This document shows, piece by piece, positions 24,211 through 38,399 of a stretch of DNA of 64,000 bases. This stretch comes from Oxytricha trifallax (taxonomy: Eukaryota > Ciliophora > Spirotrichea > Sporadotrichida > Oxytrichidae), in NCBI GenBank assembly GCA_000711775.1, contig ARYC01000820.1, positions 1 through 64,000 on the forward strand, in the 5' to 3' direction. The notes below the pieces were generated by a model. That model had not been told where the DNA came from and made no database searches. It saw nothing but the letters and a program-made list of their open reading frames with translations. Made by a program: the position numbers and the translations under genes. Each line of letters opens with the position of its first letter. Position 1 is the stretch's first letter.

Positions 24211-24579
24211 TTGATCTTAATTTTTAAAAATCTAATCACTTTTACTATATATTTTAAGATATTCTTATATTTAATGAAAAATTTGGTAGGAACCTCAAAT
24301 TTGGGTGCATTAAACATTTTGTTTTCCCATAAACTTTTATTTTTTACCAAGGAAATAGGAGTTTGTTTAACAACTAATAAAACAGAGAACATATGGAATC
24401 ACTTAAATATTTAAGAAATATTTATAGTTGATCAATTTCAGCATAAAATTTCTTAGTTGAACAGCTATTTAGAAGAAACTATATAGTGTTTGGATGGAGC
24501 TTAGAATCTATGCTTATATAAAGATTGGGATTTATTTCATTATAAATACAGGACAATTATGACAATGAAATTAGCCTGA
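24211..24579 (+). CDS. Coding-like frame (possible MDS), unknown protein
   Basis: 122 codons from ATG 24211 (a second ATG at 24271) to TGA 24577-24579. The downstream half is protein-like: TENIWNHLNIQEIFIVDQF, LNSYLEETIQCLDGAQ, LCLYKDWDLFHYKYRT. It contains W, D, G, C and E beyond what random AT-rich DNA gives. The N-terminal ~20 residues are hydrophobic and may be non-coding. The opposite strand just to the right (about 24802-24600) is also open and protein-like (MYDRLANFIVQNVVAGSYMI), so strand is not certain. No domain recognised. Confidence 0.35.
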
Positions 24580-24599
24580 AAATTGATTAATTGTTGTTA

Positions 24600-24802
24600 A
24601 AAAGATATTTTAATAAAGGGAGTGAGGGAGACTTTAACCATAGTTCCTTGAAAGTATCTATTGTTTCTAAGAATTTTAATCGATCCTACTATTTGTGATC
24701 ATGTAACTACCAGCTACTACATTTTATACAATAAAATTAGCTAAGCGATCATACATTATTTTAGAATAAAGGAAACTTAGTTTTTAACAAAATCATAAAA
24801 TT
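24600..24802 (-). CDS. Coding-like frame on the opposite strand (possible MDS)
   Basis: After a TGA near 24803 the minus strand reads SKIMYDRLANFIVQ, VVAGSYMITNSRIDQ and LSRNYGQSLPHSLY with no stop until beyond 24600. Composition is protein-like. It abuts the plus-strand frame at 24211-24579, and both cannot easily be real unless this is a scrambled locus with an inverted segment. No family recognised. Confidence 0.25.
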
Positions 24803-25785
24803 TTTAGCTTCCTACAGTTTTGATCATTTTAATAAGCTTAATTTTTTTAAGTAATTTTTTAGTAAAAATTTTTTAGTTATTATCTAAATAAAATTATATT
24901 TTAAGTATTCAAATAAATATTTATTAGCAATAGATTTTTATTTTAATTCTATTTTTTGGAGTAATTTATCTTAATTATTAATATTATTTAACTCAAATTG
25001 TAAATAATATTTACATATATATCTTAATAAATAGTTAAATATTAATTAATTTAATTATTAATATTAAGATATAAATTATATTAAATAAATTTAATTATTC
25101 TATTGAAAAATAAATTATAATAAATCTTGATTCTGGCTAATTCCTAAATAAATTAATCGCCAGTTAAATCAGAGATTCATTAAAAATCCCAAATTCCTTA
25201 ATAAAGTTTATATGTGTTTTGAATATTGACGGTAATGTTAGGGGTTATGGTTCATTAGAATTAATATACATAATTTTTACTCTTTTCACTCTAGTTATGA
25301 TAATAAGAAACTTTTAGTTTATCACTTCTTTTATGTTCTCATGTATAATGCATTATAGCATTTTAATTTGAAAAAAGATAAGATTAAGTATAATTTTTCC
25401 TATTTAATATTTCTTTAATAAACTATCACTTTTACTGATCATTTTTATGCAATTTGATGATTGCATCATTTCCAAAAATTGCCATTTTTACACAAATATT
25501 TATGAAGTTTCATAATAAAAATTATAAAGTAAATTCAATATTTTAATTTCATTTAATTTGCATTTTTTAAAATAATATTTTAATCCAATACAAGAACGTT
25601 TGGTAAATTAGTTAGATTCAAATTTTAAATTTGCATAAAATGAGTGGTCTTAAGCAGATTGATATCTCTAAAAATGTAATTTTCTCTTAAAATGTAATTT
25701 TTAAGTTCCAGAAGTATTACAATTGAATGTTAATCTTTAAATTTTGTGTTTATAATTTCTATTATTTTTTAGACACCTATTAAAT
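24803..25785. other. AT-rich spacer
   Basis: AT-rich; nothing supported. Confidence 0.5.
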
Positions 25786-25878
25786 ATGAGTACCTTACAG
25801 GAGGTCAAGCCTAAAGAAATAAATGGAGAAATTAAACGAAAAAATGTAACAAATTTGAGATATGGATTTCCATTTTGA
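25786..25878 (+). CDS. Short coding-like frame (possible first MDS), unknown
   Basis: 30 codons from ATG 25786 to TGA 25876, beginning MSTLQEVKPKEINGEIKRK. It has a T-rich AG (TTTTTTAG) 15 bases upstream of the ATG. The peptide is charged and not typical of random AT-rich sequence, but it is too short to identify. Confidence 0.25.
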   Translation: MSTLQEVKPKEINGEIKRKNVTNLRYGFPF

Positions 25879-28409
25879 CCAGTATAATACAATTAAATTA
25901 TTACAATTTGCTTAAAATTAATTAGTACTTGTTCTTAAATTGATTAATTTTAATTGGTACCAATTTAATAGTAACTTTAATTACTACATAGTTTTAATCC
26001 AATGAAGTTTAAATAAAAATGTTCTAATCTAGTTTAAAACCCAAATTAGTACCAGTACTAGCCTGAAATTTTGCTAAATTGGTACCAAAATATTTAGAAA
26101 ATGGAGTCCTTAAGTATTTTAAGGAGATTCTTTCATTAAACTTTGCTCATTTAGTTGAATAAGTAAGGAAAAAATTAATGTACTATCATTTAAATTATTC
26201 AATAACATCTATGTTGTAGTTATGTTAACAAATAATTGATTTTTTTCAAGAATAAAAATAATAAATTACATTGAATCTAACAACAAAAAGGAAATTAATA
26301 AAAAATAACCCTAATCTCTAACATTACCATCTTCAATCAAAACATATTTACAATTTATTAAGGGATTTTGGAGTTTTTATTAATTAATCATAATTAACAA
26401 ATTTTTATTAACTAAGGATTTTCTTTCATTTTTAAGGCCCTTATTTCTTAGATATGAATATATTGCTGATTAAAATTTCAATCAGTAAATTAAACACTCA
26501 GTTAAAGTATAATCAAATTTTTATTGTGTAAAACATATTTAAAAACTTTCTAAAAATAAATATCTCCAAATCTTTTGGAGATTTTATTTTATATCATCAA
26601 TATTCAGAGTTTTAATTCATGTAACATGATTTTCCCTCATTTATCCGTTTGTTAAGATCTCTTAAATTCAAAAATTCTTAGAGAATAGTTTAAATTTTAA
26701 TTATATAAATTATACTATATTTTTTATTCTGCTTTAGGGATTTGATTTCACGCATAAAATTGCATTATTCTATCCTTTATAATCATTGAATTTTTAATCA
26801 AACTTATAAAAAATAAAACATTATAACTTTTAAATTTGAAATTATTATTTTTTAATTACATTTTATTAAACTTATTTATTTAATATTCAATAAAATGTTG
26901 AATGTGGAGTTGGATTATATTTTTTTAAAAAATTAATTTAAATAATAAAAGAAACATATATTTCTATAATAAAAAATCATAAAAATTAATTAAATTGAAG
27001 TCATATCTTTGTTGAGATTTTATTTAAATAAAATAATGGGATATTATATAATACCTTAGCAATAATGATATATCCTAATTAATTGAAATTAAAAATAAAA
27101 TTGATTATTCATCGATTAATCTTAGAACAGCTTATAAGTAGTTTTTTTTAAAAGATGAATTGATAGATTGGATTTCATATAATTTCTTAATATTATTGAT
27201 TTGGTAAAGCTGATATCAGTAATCTTAAAGTTAAGATTGAAATTTTTTTAAAAATTATCAGTAATTTTTTATTTAATATGATTAATTTAATTCATTTAAA
27301 TTTAGTTTTTAGTCAAAGCTGTGATAAGGTTGTATCCAATAAAATATCTTGCTTGATAAAAAACAAAATAATTTTAGCAATAATTCTTAGTTATTAATAA
27401 GTGAGAATAATTTTGTATAATCAACAATTATTCTTAATAATCACTTTAATGCAAAAAATGAAAATTAAAAATTGAAAGAATAATGAAATGCATATTTAAA
27501 AAACAGAATACCATGTCAAACAAAATTTAGATCTCTTTATTTTTTTATGGACTCTTTTTTAATTATATTTTTTTATATTACATATAAATTATAATATTTA
27601 TCGAAAAAGTATCTGATAAATAATTATAGATTTAATTAATTAAAATACAATAAAATAAATCATTTATAAATTAACTGTATCTCAACTTTTTTAGAGCAAT
27701 TTTTGTAAATTAATTTGATTGGTTATTAAATATTAAATTAAATTTTAATCTTGATTATACCTTAAAATAATTGTTTTATTTATTAAATTTTTAATAATTA
27801 ATCAATCAATCATTAATTTTATTTAATAATAAATTAATATTATATATATTTACATTTTATTAGTTAGTTAATAATGTTTATAATTTAAGATTCTTTTTAA
27901 TTTAATTCTAAAAAAATGCCTTTAATTACATTAATTTTTATTTGTTTTCAAGTTAGGAAAATTAAATATTATAATTTATATAATTATATATACCTTGCTA
28001 ATGATTTCATTTAGAGTAGAAAGCATATCTCTAGTTAATAATGGATATATTAACAATAATAATAAATTCCACTATAAGAATTTAAATTATATCAAAGTAG
28101 CTAATTTACTAGTCAAAGTTTTAATAAATAATTAAGATAATCTATAATTTAAACATCGAGAAAATTTTTTTAAAAAAAGTATAGGGTTTGTATTATGTGA
28201 CTTTTAATTGTAGGCGTTATATTTTATATTAAATATTATTATTAATATAATTATTAAATATATTTTTATATAAACAAACATTTTTTCCAAAATAAATATT
28301 TTTAAGTTGCGTGTTTTATATTTATGAAAATAAATACTTTTTATTAATCTAAATCAAATTGTTGAAAATGTAGTTTGTATAAAAATTCAGCGTTTTTACT
28401 TACGATCCA
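25879..28409. other. AT-rich DNA, no gene seen
   Basis: Mostly AT-rich. GGTACC-containing short palindromes (AATTGGTACCAATT at about 25953, and TTGGTACC near 26080) are the only structure noted. Confidence 0.5.
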
Positions 28410-28658
28410 ATGATGATGAGAACAAAGTAATCTAAAAAACAAATGCTAAAAATTATATTTAGTGATTAGGAAGGATAGGCGAGTAATTAAGATGGGCATG
28501 GAGATGATAGTTTAATCAATCAACGAGAACCAGACAATTCTAAGTTATAATTTGTAAAAAGTTCAGGCATATTAAATTCTAATCATCGTGTATTATTTAT
28601 TATTTTCATTTTTCCTTGTGTTGTTTACTATTACTAATAAAAAGAATTAAATTTATGA
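28410..28658 (+). CDS. Coding-like frame (possible MDS), unknown
   Basis: 82 codons from ATG 28410 to TGA 28656-28658 with TAA/TAG as Gln. The central part is hydrophilic and low in the residues favoured by random AT DNA: SDQEGQASNQDGHGDDSL and NQREPDNSKLQFVKSSG. The last ~25 residues are hydrophobic, possibly a spurious extension. Length alone is not significant in this code. Confidence 0.3.
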
Positions 28659-30257
28659 GGCATTATTAATTAATTATATATAAATTTAATAAAAGGACCA
28701 CCAAAGCAAGGAAATTGAAAAAATCTAAATATCATATTTTTAATTTAAAGTTCTTAAATTAAATATATTAGTCTATTTTATTAGTGAAATTAAGTTGATA
28801 TTATTATTTTATTGTAAAAGTATATTTAATTATATAAATTAATAATTATATATTTAAGCTTTGCTATATTAAAACTCATTTATTTAATAAATATTAAGAC
28901 ATAAATCCAATGAAATTCTGTGTATTAATAAATCAATACTGCCGAAAGTATTGCTTATTAAATTTAATTATTTAGAAATTAAACACTTACTATATGCTAA
29001 AAGAATTATTTAATTAAATAATGATAATAAAATATATTTGGTTTGGTGCAGATAGATTTTATATATAAATAATAACTATTTTTTTAATATATAATATATC
29101 AAATTAAAATATCTACAAATCATAATTATAAATTTACATCAAAATAGATTAATAATAAAAATATTAAATACTGGAAAATTTTAAAGTAAGTGTAAACATG
29201 GCAAGATATAAATATAATACTAACTTATTTTTACTTTAGCATATTTTTAATTTTCCCTGAGAAAGATTAATAAGTATGTTAAAAGAAAGGGATGTCATAA
29301 ACAAATTATACTAAATTAGTTACTTTCTCTAAATTAAGCATTTTTCATGAAAATATAACTTATCCATCATTAATAGGCATTTTTCTATTTTTTCATGATA
29401 ATTTATTTATACATATTAAGTGTATATCATTTACTGAAAATTAGCTTGAAAATAATTAAATTCTTAATTCATACTTAGGATTAATTATCTCACCAAATAT
29501 GAAAATTGTTTGCTTAAAATTTTGAATTAATGGGTTTTCTATAAAAGACAAAGCCTTGCTCAAAATTATCTACAACTTTTTTAAATTGATGTTTTAATAA
29601 AGATTTTTGTTGATAAAATAATAATTAAAAGTTTCAGTCAATATTATTTAATATTATCTTAAGTGTAACTAGCCATTTAAGTTATATTTATATAAATTAA
29701 ATTTTATTTATTTAACTTTATTAATGGATCCATAACTCGACCCCGATTATTATTTGTACATTAAAATTATTCAATTCAATTTGATTAAATTAAATAATTT
29801 TAATTAAAATATTATTAACGATCATGATAAATTTTATATAAATCATTTTTTTCTTATTTATAGCGTTGAATAAAAAGTTAATCACATGGTAAATAAAATA
29901 TACATTCGTAATGTAACAAATTTAATGATTAAAGTTAAATTTTAATAAATTTATAAACTTATAAATCTCTTAGAGTACGAGACGATCAAACGAATAAATG
30001 CAATATATTTAATATAATAAAGCTCAATGAGACAATTAGTTATTTCGACAGCCTAATTTACCAACTTAATAATTTTAAAAAATCGGAAAAAGTAACTATT
30101 TTAATAATAAAAATGCTGATTTATTAATATTATAATTTATCATATTAATATAAATTGACAAGCTAAGTATTAATTTAATTTAGCATGATAATAATCTACA
30201 TTCTTATTTTAACTAACTTTAGTTTTTATTCTAAAAAATTTTGGGTAATATTTTAAT
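28659..30257. other. AT-rich spacer, no gene seen
   Basis: AT-rich; nothing recognised. Confidence 0.5.
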
Positions 30258-31069
30258 TAAGGTATAATCTTTTGAGAATAAATGAATTTTTTGATTAATA
30301 TAGAATGTTGATTAATTAAGTTTTATATAAGTCTTAAAAAATAAGCAAAAAGTGAATATAAGGGAAAATATAAGCAGAGTATAATACAAATATTTTAGAA
30401 AGTTATTGCTCAAATATAACAAGATATTCTGAGTCAATAAATGAGCGCATGAGAGCTAAATATGTGCGCTCATGCGCTCATTTAATTAAATTTCAGTCCA
30501 TATCAAAGGACATTAGTCTTAATTCTGATTCTTAAAAGAGAATCCACTCTCTGCTTTAAAGCCCTATTTTTAATTATTTATTATAGAAATATATTAATTT
30601 TAATAATATAGTTTTAATTTTTAATTAAAACTTAAATACATTAAACCTAATAGGATTTCTCTATAGAGAATTAATTTCTGTTGTAATTTTTTAATTTAAT
30701 AAATTGCGTAAATTTAAATATTATTAAAATTAATATATTTCTATAATAAATAATTAAAAATAGGGCTTTAAAGCAGAGAGTGGATTCTCTTTTAAGAATC
30801 AGAATTAAGACTAATGTCCTTTGATATGGACTGAAATTTAATTAAATGAGCGCATGAGCGCACATATTTAGCTCTCATGCGCTCATTTATTGACTCAGAA
30901 TATCTTGTTATATTTGAGCAATAACTTTCTAAAATATTTGTATTATACTCTGCTTATATTTTCCCTTATATTCACTTTTTGCTTATTTTTTAAGACTTAT
31001 ATAAAACTTAATTAATCAACATTCTATATTAATCAAAAAATTCATTTATTCTCAAAAGATTATACCTTA
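30258..31069. mobile_element. Foldback element C (351-bp arms)
   Basis: The arms at 30258-30608 and 30719-31069 are the same length and appear identical or nearly so by eye, with a 110-base AT-rich loop. The tips read TAAGGTATAATC. Each arm contains a nested palindromic block at about 30441-30483 built from TGCGCTCA/TGAGCGCA units. No gene. The near-perfect arms imply recent formation or gene conversion. Confidence 0.9.
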
Positions 31070-33045
31070 TTTATACTTAAAATCCAATACCAATTTGTAT
31101 CTTTGTCACAGTAATGTTTAATTAGTAAATATTTTTCAAATTATATGTATAATTTGAAAAGACTTCCATTTTTAAAAAAAGTTTCGTTTAAATATAATTC
31201 ATTTAAACTTCTCCAAGACAATATTATAGTTAGTATTACTATTTTTAATTATTATTATAAATCACAAAAATTTTATTTTCCTTTTTTTGATTTTTAGCAA
31301 ATGCTTTGGAATTTATTGCTAATTACACTTAATATCTCAGAGGCTCTTAATACAGTATTGTGCTCTGAATGCAAACATGTCTTGTGTTTTTTTAGAAACT
31401 TAAATAGACTTGCCAAATAAAGTTGCTAATTGAGAAGTTATTTTGAATCGAGATTTTAAGAGGAAAAACTATATAAAAAAACTATTCCTATCTATCATTT
31501 TCACTATTTCTCTATATACTTTGCAAATATAATAATAATTTGATTTTAATTAAATTCATAGCATTAATAAATGATTTCTCAAATTAAAATATCTTATAAA
31601 TAATACTAGTCAAATAATAAATATATTTAATCTAATTATTATCTTTTTGATATAATTATTTTCATTCATTTATTTAAATTTAAATATCTCAGATTTATTA
31701 AAATAAGTTTGCACCAATAAAGTTTAAAGATAGTATTCATCTAATGAAATTAATGAAATAAAAAACAAATTATAAATAGTTAAATTACTAAAAATTTTTA
31801 AACATAATAAAAATTGGTTGGTTTCGAATCATTTAAATCAAAATCTTATAATATAATCTAATGCTTAACGTGTTTGCTTCATATAATTTATGTCTTTAAT
31901 GTTATATTAAAATATCAAATTGAAATTATGATTAATTTTATTAAATTATTTTATCATTTTTTAACTTTTATTACATAGAGTCTTTTTTTGATAAAATACT
32001 TATAAAAAAAATAATTAAAAATATTCTTATTTTTTTCTAAAACAATCTAAATTTATTTTAATTAATTTACAATCACAAGTTGAATTTATAAATTATTGTG
32101 TTAGATTTAACTTCTCCAAAAGAACTTTTTATTATATCAAATATTAATTTTGATTAATTTATAAGTTTTTATGTATAAGAATAGAAAATTAATAAAATAA
32201 GATAATAATATTATTTATTACTTCATGGTATTATATTTTTAAATTAATAATATAGTTAAATTTTAGTAATTTAATATTTAAATTATTAGTTTTTGTTTAT
32301 AAAAACTTTTTAATGATATTTTACTTAAATTTAATAAAAATAAAATATTTAAAATCAATGCAGATCTCTATACAATGTGCCTCATCTATTATAATTCTGA
32401 TTAATTTTTAGCATTGTTTATCTTTTTATAATATATTTTTAATTTAAATAAATTAAAAAAAGTTAAAATTGAAAATATAATTTTGAATTAGAAATATTTT
32501 GTCATAAATAAATAAAGTTAAATTCAATTGTAAAAAAAAATCAGTTGGGGTCAATCCTAATTTAAAATTTAATAACATTAAACTTAATTGGAAATTTCTT
32601 TAATGCAATCGAGTTAATTTCTATATCTAAATTATTAAAAATTAAAAATATTCTTAAAATATAATTCATAAATGATTACACTATTATAATTATATAAAAA
32701 CTTATTGTTATTGTAAAACTTAGCTTACTATAATGATTTACTTTTAATTATTTGCCTACTTTTGGAAACTAATTTATATATAAACAGCTTTTTAAAATAA
32801 ATTATCAATCTTTTAGTTTATGAAATGGTGATTTAGTTTAATAAATAAATTCATTCCCTTGTATTTTTTTTATTCACAATTTTTAATAGCAAAAATAAAG
32901 AAGAGCATCATTGCGAAGTACTGAAGTCATAAAAGATTCAAATTTTTTGCTTAATTCTCAGTAGCTCTGAATTCAATCAGAGAAATTGTTTGTATAAATG
33001 AATTCTTAGCATATTATAAAATTAAAATTTATTGAATTAATAAGT
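31070..33045. other. AT-rich spacer, no gene seen
   Basis: AT-rich with no supported feature. Confidence 0.5.
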
Positions 33046-33049
33046 TTAT

Positions 33050-33475
33050 TAAAGTTAATCAGAATACTTATTATAATAGTCAATAATGGAAATTTCTAAT
33101 AAAAATATATTATCTTCTTCATCATCCCAATCATCTTGATCTTTAAGCATTTTAAAGCTTCTTTTTCCCCTCTTGCGTCCCTGCAAAGCACCTGTCTTAT
33201 GCTACCTGTAGTTTTATCAAGTAGGACCACTATAAAAAAATAGACTTAAAAAAATATACTTTTTTTGTAACTTACATTTTAAGTAAGCGGTGTGCTTATA
33301 CCTACGTCTGATCAGGATACCTTTATATAATTTTAACTAATTAATTTTCTATTATAAATCATAAGTGTTTGCCAAGACATTTTAGATGTTGATAATTTAC
33401 AACTAAATCGATAGATGAAGTTGCCTTTAATAAATGACTATCTTACTGAGTTTTACAGTTAATGTAACTTTAATT
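33050..33475 (-). CDS. Candidate split gene fragment with intron, unknown protein
   Basis: A less AT-rich island. On the minus strand, an upstream part reads LYKGILIRRRYKHTAYLK (about 33345-33280). A canonical donor GTAAGT follows at about 33277, with acceptors TTTTTATAG (near 33231) and CTACAG (near 33208). Using the second acceptor, the exon reads HKTGALQGRKRGKRSFKML and DQDDWDDEEDN, basic then acidic as in many nuclear proteins. Other frames are also partly open, so the exact splice is uncertain. The first 17 bases at the donor (ATGTAAGTTACAAAAAA) are identical to the intron at 46487-46503. Confidence 0.35.
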
Positions 33476-36400
33476 ATCTGTAGTATTGATTGAATGGAAT
33501 AATACACAATATTGAATAATAAAAATTGTAAGAAATATTATTATATTGATGGGAGTGGCATGACTTAAGTGTTAAAAAAGAATAACTTATAATGCTTATC
33601 TTTCTAGTTTAATTTCAAATTATTAAGTATTGTAATTTGATTATAATTTTTTAATTAGTTCAAGCAATTATTCTATCAAAATTGAAATTTAAGAATAAAC
33701 TAAACTAATTTACTTTCTTATACATTTAATATTATATTTTCCTATTATTTTAATCACAAATTTAAGCTATTATTGATCTATAAAATATTATAGTGAAGCT
33801 TACATTAGCTATCAAACTGATTTATTTTATAAAAAAATCTCGATTAATAGTTTAAAAGTTTCATTAATTATTATTTAATTCTTAACTTTTACATTAATAT
33901 GAAAAGTTATATAAAAGAGTATTAGACTGATAATTGAAAGTAGGAAAATTATTTTAATAGTATAATATATATATATATATATATATTCCAAATAAAAAAT
34001 AGCAAATTATTAATTGCAACTGTATTTTTATTCAATTTTCCATTTTATATTCTTATTTTAATTTAATATGTATTAAACTATATATAAGTTCATTTAGTTC
34101 ACTTCTTCAAAGATATTTTTTATCCTTGAACCTTGATAGCTCGTTGATTTAATTAAATTGATAATATTTTTTTACTTATTATATAATTATAAGAATAATT
34201 ATTATTTTGATGAATGTTTTAATTCTAGATTCAATATCATAAATTTATTTGGAAATAGAAGTAAATAACAATTGAATTTTCATGTTTGTTGAGAATGTAT
34301 TAGCTTATTGTCTTTTCAAATACATTAAAATTAACTAATAAATTTTATAACTAAACTCATAATAATAATGAAAGTAATATCTTGACATATTTTTACTTAT
34401 AACTTCTCTCAGATGCCTACAAACTTTTTTGATTTAAAATATATTTAATGTAATCATTTTTATTTTTAATTTTTATTCTATATGAATAATAATTTGAGTT
34501 TTTGAATGATATTTGAAAGAAAATCTTTTATTTTTATATCTTTCAATTAATTCATTGACAGGTTACAATTAATTTTTTCATTAATTTTTTAAGATTTATA
34601 AGTTTAACTTAATATAATTATAATAATCATTAAATAAATTCAATCTGCAAGAGATTAAGTTTTAATTTAGCTGAAGATGCTACATAATTATATTAACCAT
34701 AATTTTACTTAATGTATAATTTATTTGATATTAATTTAAATTAATATTTAATTATTTAAAAAATAGAAATATTTATTTTCATTCTATTTTAATATATTTA
34801 ATTAAAATTCTAATTTAAACTCTTTTTCTTTGATTGATTGTGAAATTATAAATTCTATAATATACTATTTTGCTAATTGATCATATATTCGAATTTGTTT
34901 AAGAATTTATTATTTGTAATATAGAGAATAACAACTTATAAAATTTAATTATGTAAAATTCCTTTACATAAAATAAAAGAAATAATTAATTATTCATAAA
35001 ATTTATTTATATTAATTTAATTAAAACATAACTTATTTGATAAATTAATATATATTATTTTTATTTATAGTGTAGTGCGTTACTAGATTTTAATTTATAT
35101 TAAAAATATAAATACTATTGTAATATGCATTACAATTAATAAATCCGTAATAAATTTAATTAAAAATTATATTTTTATTTTTTATTAAATATAAATAAAA
35201 CTAAAAAAATTCTCAAAATACCGCTCAAAAAATAATATGTTTCATTCAATAAAAAGTTATATATAAATATATTTATATATTTATTAATAATGATAATTTA
35301 TGCTTCAAAAAGATGAAAAGGAAATATAAATACAGGCAAATAAATTGATGGATGTACTTTATTTTATTTATCTAATTAATTATATATTTTTAATTTTCAA
35401 ATATGCTGTATATAATAATTTAAAATTAATATAAATATAATTAAAGTAAATATTATTTCTTTATTTTTTTATTTTAAGCATTTTTATTTTTATATTTTCT
35501 ATTTCAAAAATAAATAAATTAATTTGAAATTTTTTATTAACTTTTTAGTATTGTTATTACTTTTAGTGATTATTTAATTACTCTGATAATTTTTTTTTCC
35601 AATTTAATAGTTAAAAGTATCAAAAGACTCCACGGATAAGATAGATAAATTAGTAAATAGTTTTGAGAGGGTATAAAAGTATTGATAAGATTGAACTCGA
35701 TTTAATTAATAAAATTTGCATTTTAACTATTTCTTTGAATACTAAAATAAAATATTCAAATCAAAAGAACTATTATGAAATACAAATCTTTTAATAAAGA
35801 AGTAATCTTAAAATCTTTTGAAATTTTTTGAGATTTTTTTATCATGATGTTTATTTATCGCATAAGAAATGATTATATATATGGAAGCAAAGATTATGCT
35901 AATTTACAATATAATTAAATTATAATAACATATAGCTAGTTAACATACAGTATCTCAACAAGATCTAGCCAGTTAAAATTAAATAAATTGAAAATTTTAA
36001 ATAGCAAAAGGAGACAATAAAATAAAATAACTGCTGTTATGAATATAAGTTTGAGAAATAGCTGCATGGTATTTACAAATCTTTATTCTCTACATTTTAA
36101 ATACTCAAAATATTCAGGAGTTAAATAGTTGTATGAAATAATTCTGTTAATATGATGAAATTAAAAATTATGTGCAATTCAATTTTTTGCAAATTGATTG
36201 TAGATTATATATAAAATTAATAAACCAGGATCTCTTTCAGTTTATTCTAAATTAATTGATTTAATTATGATATATTAAATAATTAAGGGTTTATTTAACA
36301 ATAAGCTAACACTACATTCTAATATTAATTATGAGATTCTAGTAAAATGACTAAGTTAAGATTCTTATTTATTCATGTTTAACTACGTTCCCTAAAGTTA

Positions 36401-37051
36401 GTATTATATATGCATGTATTGCAAGATAAAAAAAGAATAATTTAATTATAAATTCACATATAACAGTTACTAGAAATTTCCCTTAAATCAATAAAATTTT
36501 AGAATAATAAAATTTAAAAATAATCATCTATTTTAAATTTTACATTTATCATACTATAAATATTCCTAATCAAATTTTGGCTAAAGAAATTTTAATCATT
36601 TGACTTTAATTGAAATTCTTATTATTAAGTTCTAGAGTTTCCTTATAAAAATTATCCTCTTTTAGACACTATGTTATGTATTAATTATTCATGCAAAATA
36701 AATTACTTATAATATGAAAAGCGTATAATTATAATTATAATTTTATTAAAAATTATATATTAAGTATATTTTATTTATTATATGATAATTAATAATATAT
36801 AAATTGCCTACAAATATTTTTAATCCTTAAAATTTTAAACATTTAAATAGACATCTCTTTTATCTGGTCAATTTTTTCAAGACAATTTAGAACTTAACTA
36901 AAAACCCAATACTAGTTATTTAAAGCTTTTTTTGATGATGAAACAATTTTATATAAAAATGCTTTAAATTAAATTTTGATTGCTTAATCACAAATTATTT
37001 AAATCCTATATCTAAAAGCTTTAGCATTTTCTGCGCTTTCACTATTCAGAT
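33476..37051. other. AT-rich DNA with (TA)n tract, no gene seen
   Basis: AT-rich. A (TA)n microsatellite lies at about 33966-33986. No coding-like or repeat structure otherwise seen. Confidence 0.5.
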
Positions 37052-38103
37052 TATTAATCTAGTATAATCAAAATGGGGAAACAGTTAAAAACTAATCAAA
37101 AAAGAGTTCAAATATAAATATGATCTTAACTAATTATATCTACTTAAATCAAACTGTAGCTTTTTTGAAAAAAGATTAAGTGCTTATTTATTTTATTTTT
37201 AATTAATTAATTAACTATGTGAAATGGAATTTTTGTTTTTTTCAACTTTTCTGATTCGTTTGTATTTTAGGGCATGTTTTGTAGGTTAGGCATTTGTATT
37301 CATTGTTGCAACTTTCTTGTGTTTTTTTTGTCAAAAAATTTTAGATATCTTCAGGATATCTTCCTTGAGCTATCTTCAGGATATCTTCCTAAGAAAAAAT
37401 AAAAAAAATAAATTTTACAGTAGTAATAGCAGTAACAGCACAACAATAACAACAATAATAGCAGTAATAATAGCAATAGTAATAAAATCACCAATAATTA
37501 TTGAGCTGGGATTTTTCCCAAAAAATCCAATTTTATTAAATTTCTCAGTTTTGAGAGCTTTTGTTGAAGATGATGAAAATAGTGAAGATGACTAAAAAAA
37601 GTAATAATCTGTGATTTCTAAATTTTTGAAATTCTTTAGAATTTCAGTAGCTCAATAATTATTGGTGATTTTATTGCTATTGCTATTATTACTGCTATTA
37701 TTGTTGTTATTGTTGCTGCTACTGCTATTACTACTGTAAAATTTATTTTTTTTATTTTTTTTTAGGAAGATATCCTGAAGATAGCTCAAGGAAGATATCC
37801 TGAAGATATCTAAAATTTTTTGACAAAAAAAACACAAGAAAAGTTGCAACAATGAATACAAATGCCTAACCTACAAAACATGCCCTAAAATACAAACGAA
37901 TCAGAAAAGTTGAAAAAAACAAAAATTCCATTTCACATAGTTAATTAATTAATTAAAAATAAAATAAATAAGCACTTAATCTTTTTTCAAAAAAGCTACA
38001 GTTTGATTTAAGTAGATATAATTAGTTAAGATCATATTTATATTTGAACTCTTTTTTGATTAGTTTTTAACTGTTTCCCCATTTTGATTATACTAGATTA
38101 ATA
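37052..38103. mobile_element. Foldback element D (455-bp arms)
   Basis: The arms at 37052-37507 and 37649-38103 are near-perfect inverted copies around a ~140-base unique loop. The tips are TATTAATCTAG / CTAGATTAATA, with ATGGGGAAAC about 24 bp inside, matching the tip layout of families A, G and H. Each arm carries two copies of a unit around TATCTTCAGGATATCTTCC (about 37345-37390) and a trinucleotide-rich AAC/AGT/AAT stretch (about 37418-37490). The open frames at 37317-37595 (+) and 37861-37652 (-) run through these repeats and are probably not genes. Confidence 0.9.
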
Positions 38104-38399
38104 TTGATTTAATTGCATTTTGCAACCATAATTAATCATGCATACTTAAAAATAAAAGTCATTTCATACTATTAGATTTTTTTTCAAATTATCGATATTT
38201 ACTTATTGAAGTTACTTTATTGTGAATATTAGAGCAGAAAAGTTGTTTATTAAAATATTTCATTTTTATAATATATATATATATAATATTATTATGAAGA
38301 AGATTCTAGTTAGAAGCAAACTTTTACTCCATCGACTAAATTATTATAGCTAGAAATATTGCTTTATTTTTGAAATCATTATTTATATAATGACTTTAC

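Noticed and set aside
37317..37861. ORFs with N/S/T runs in foldback D
   Set aside because: They run through trinucleotide repeats in the palindrome and are mirror copies of each other.
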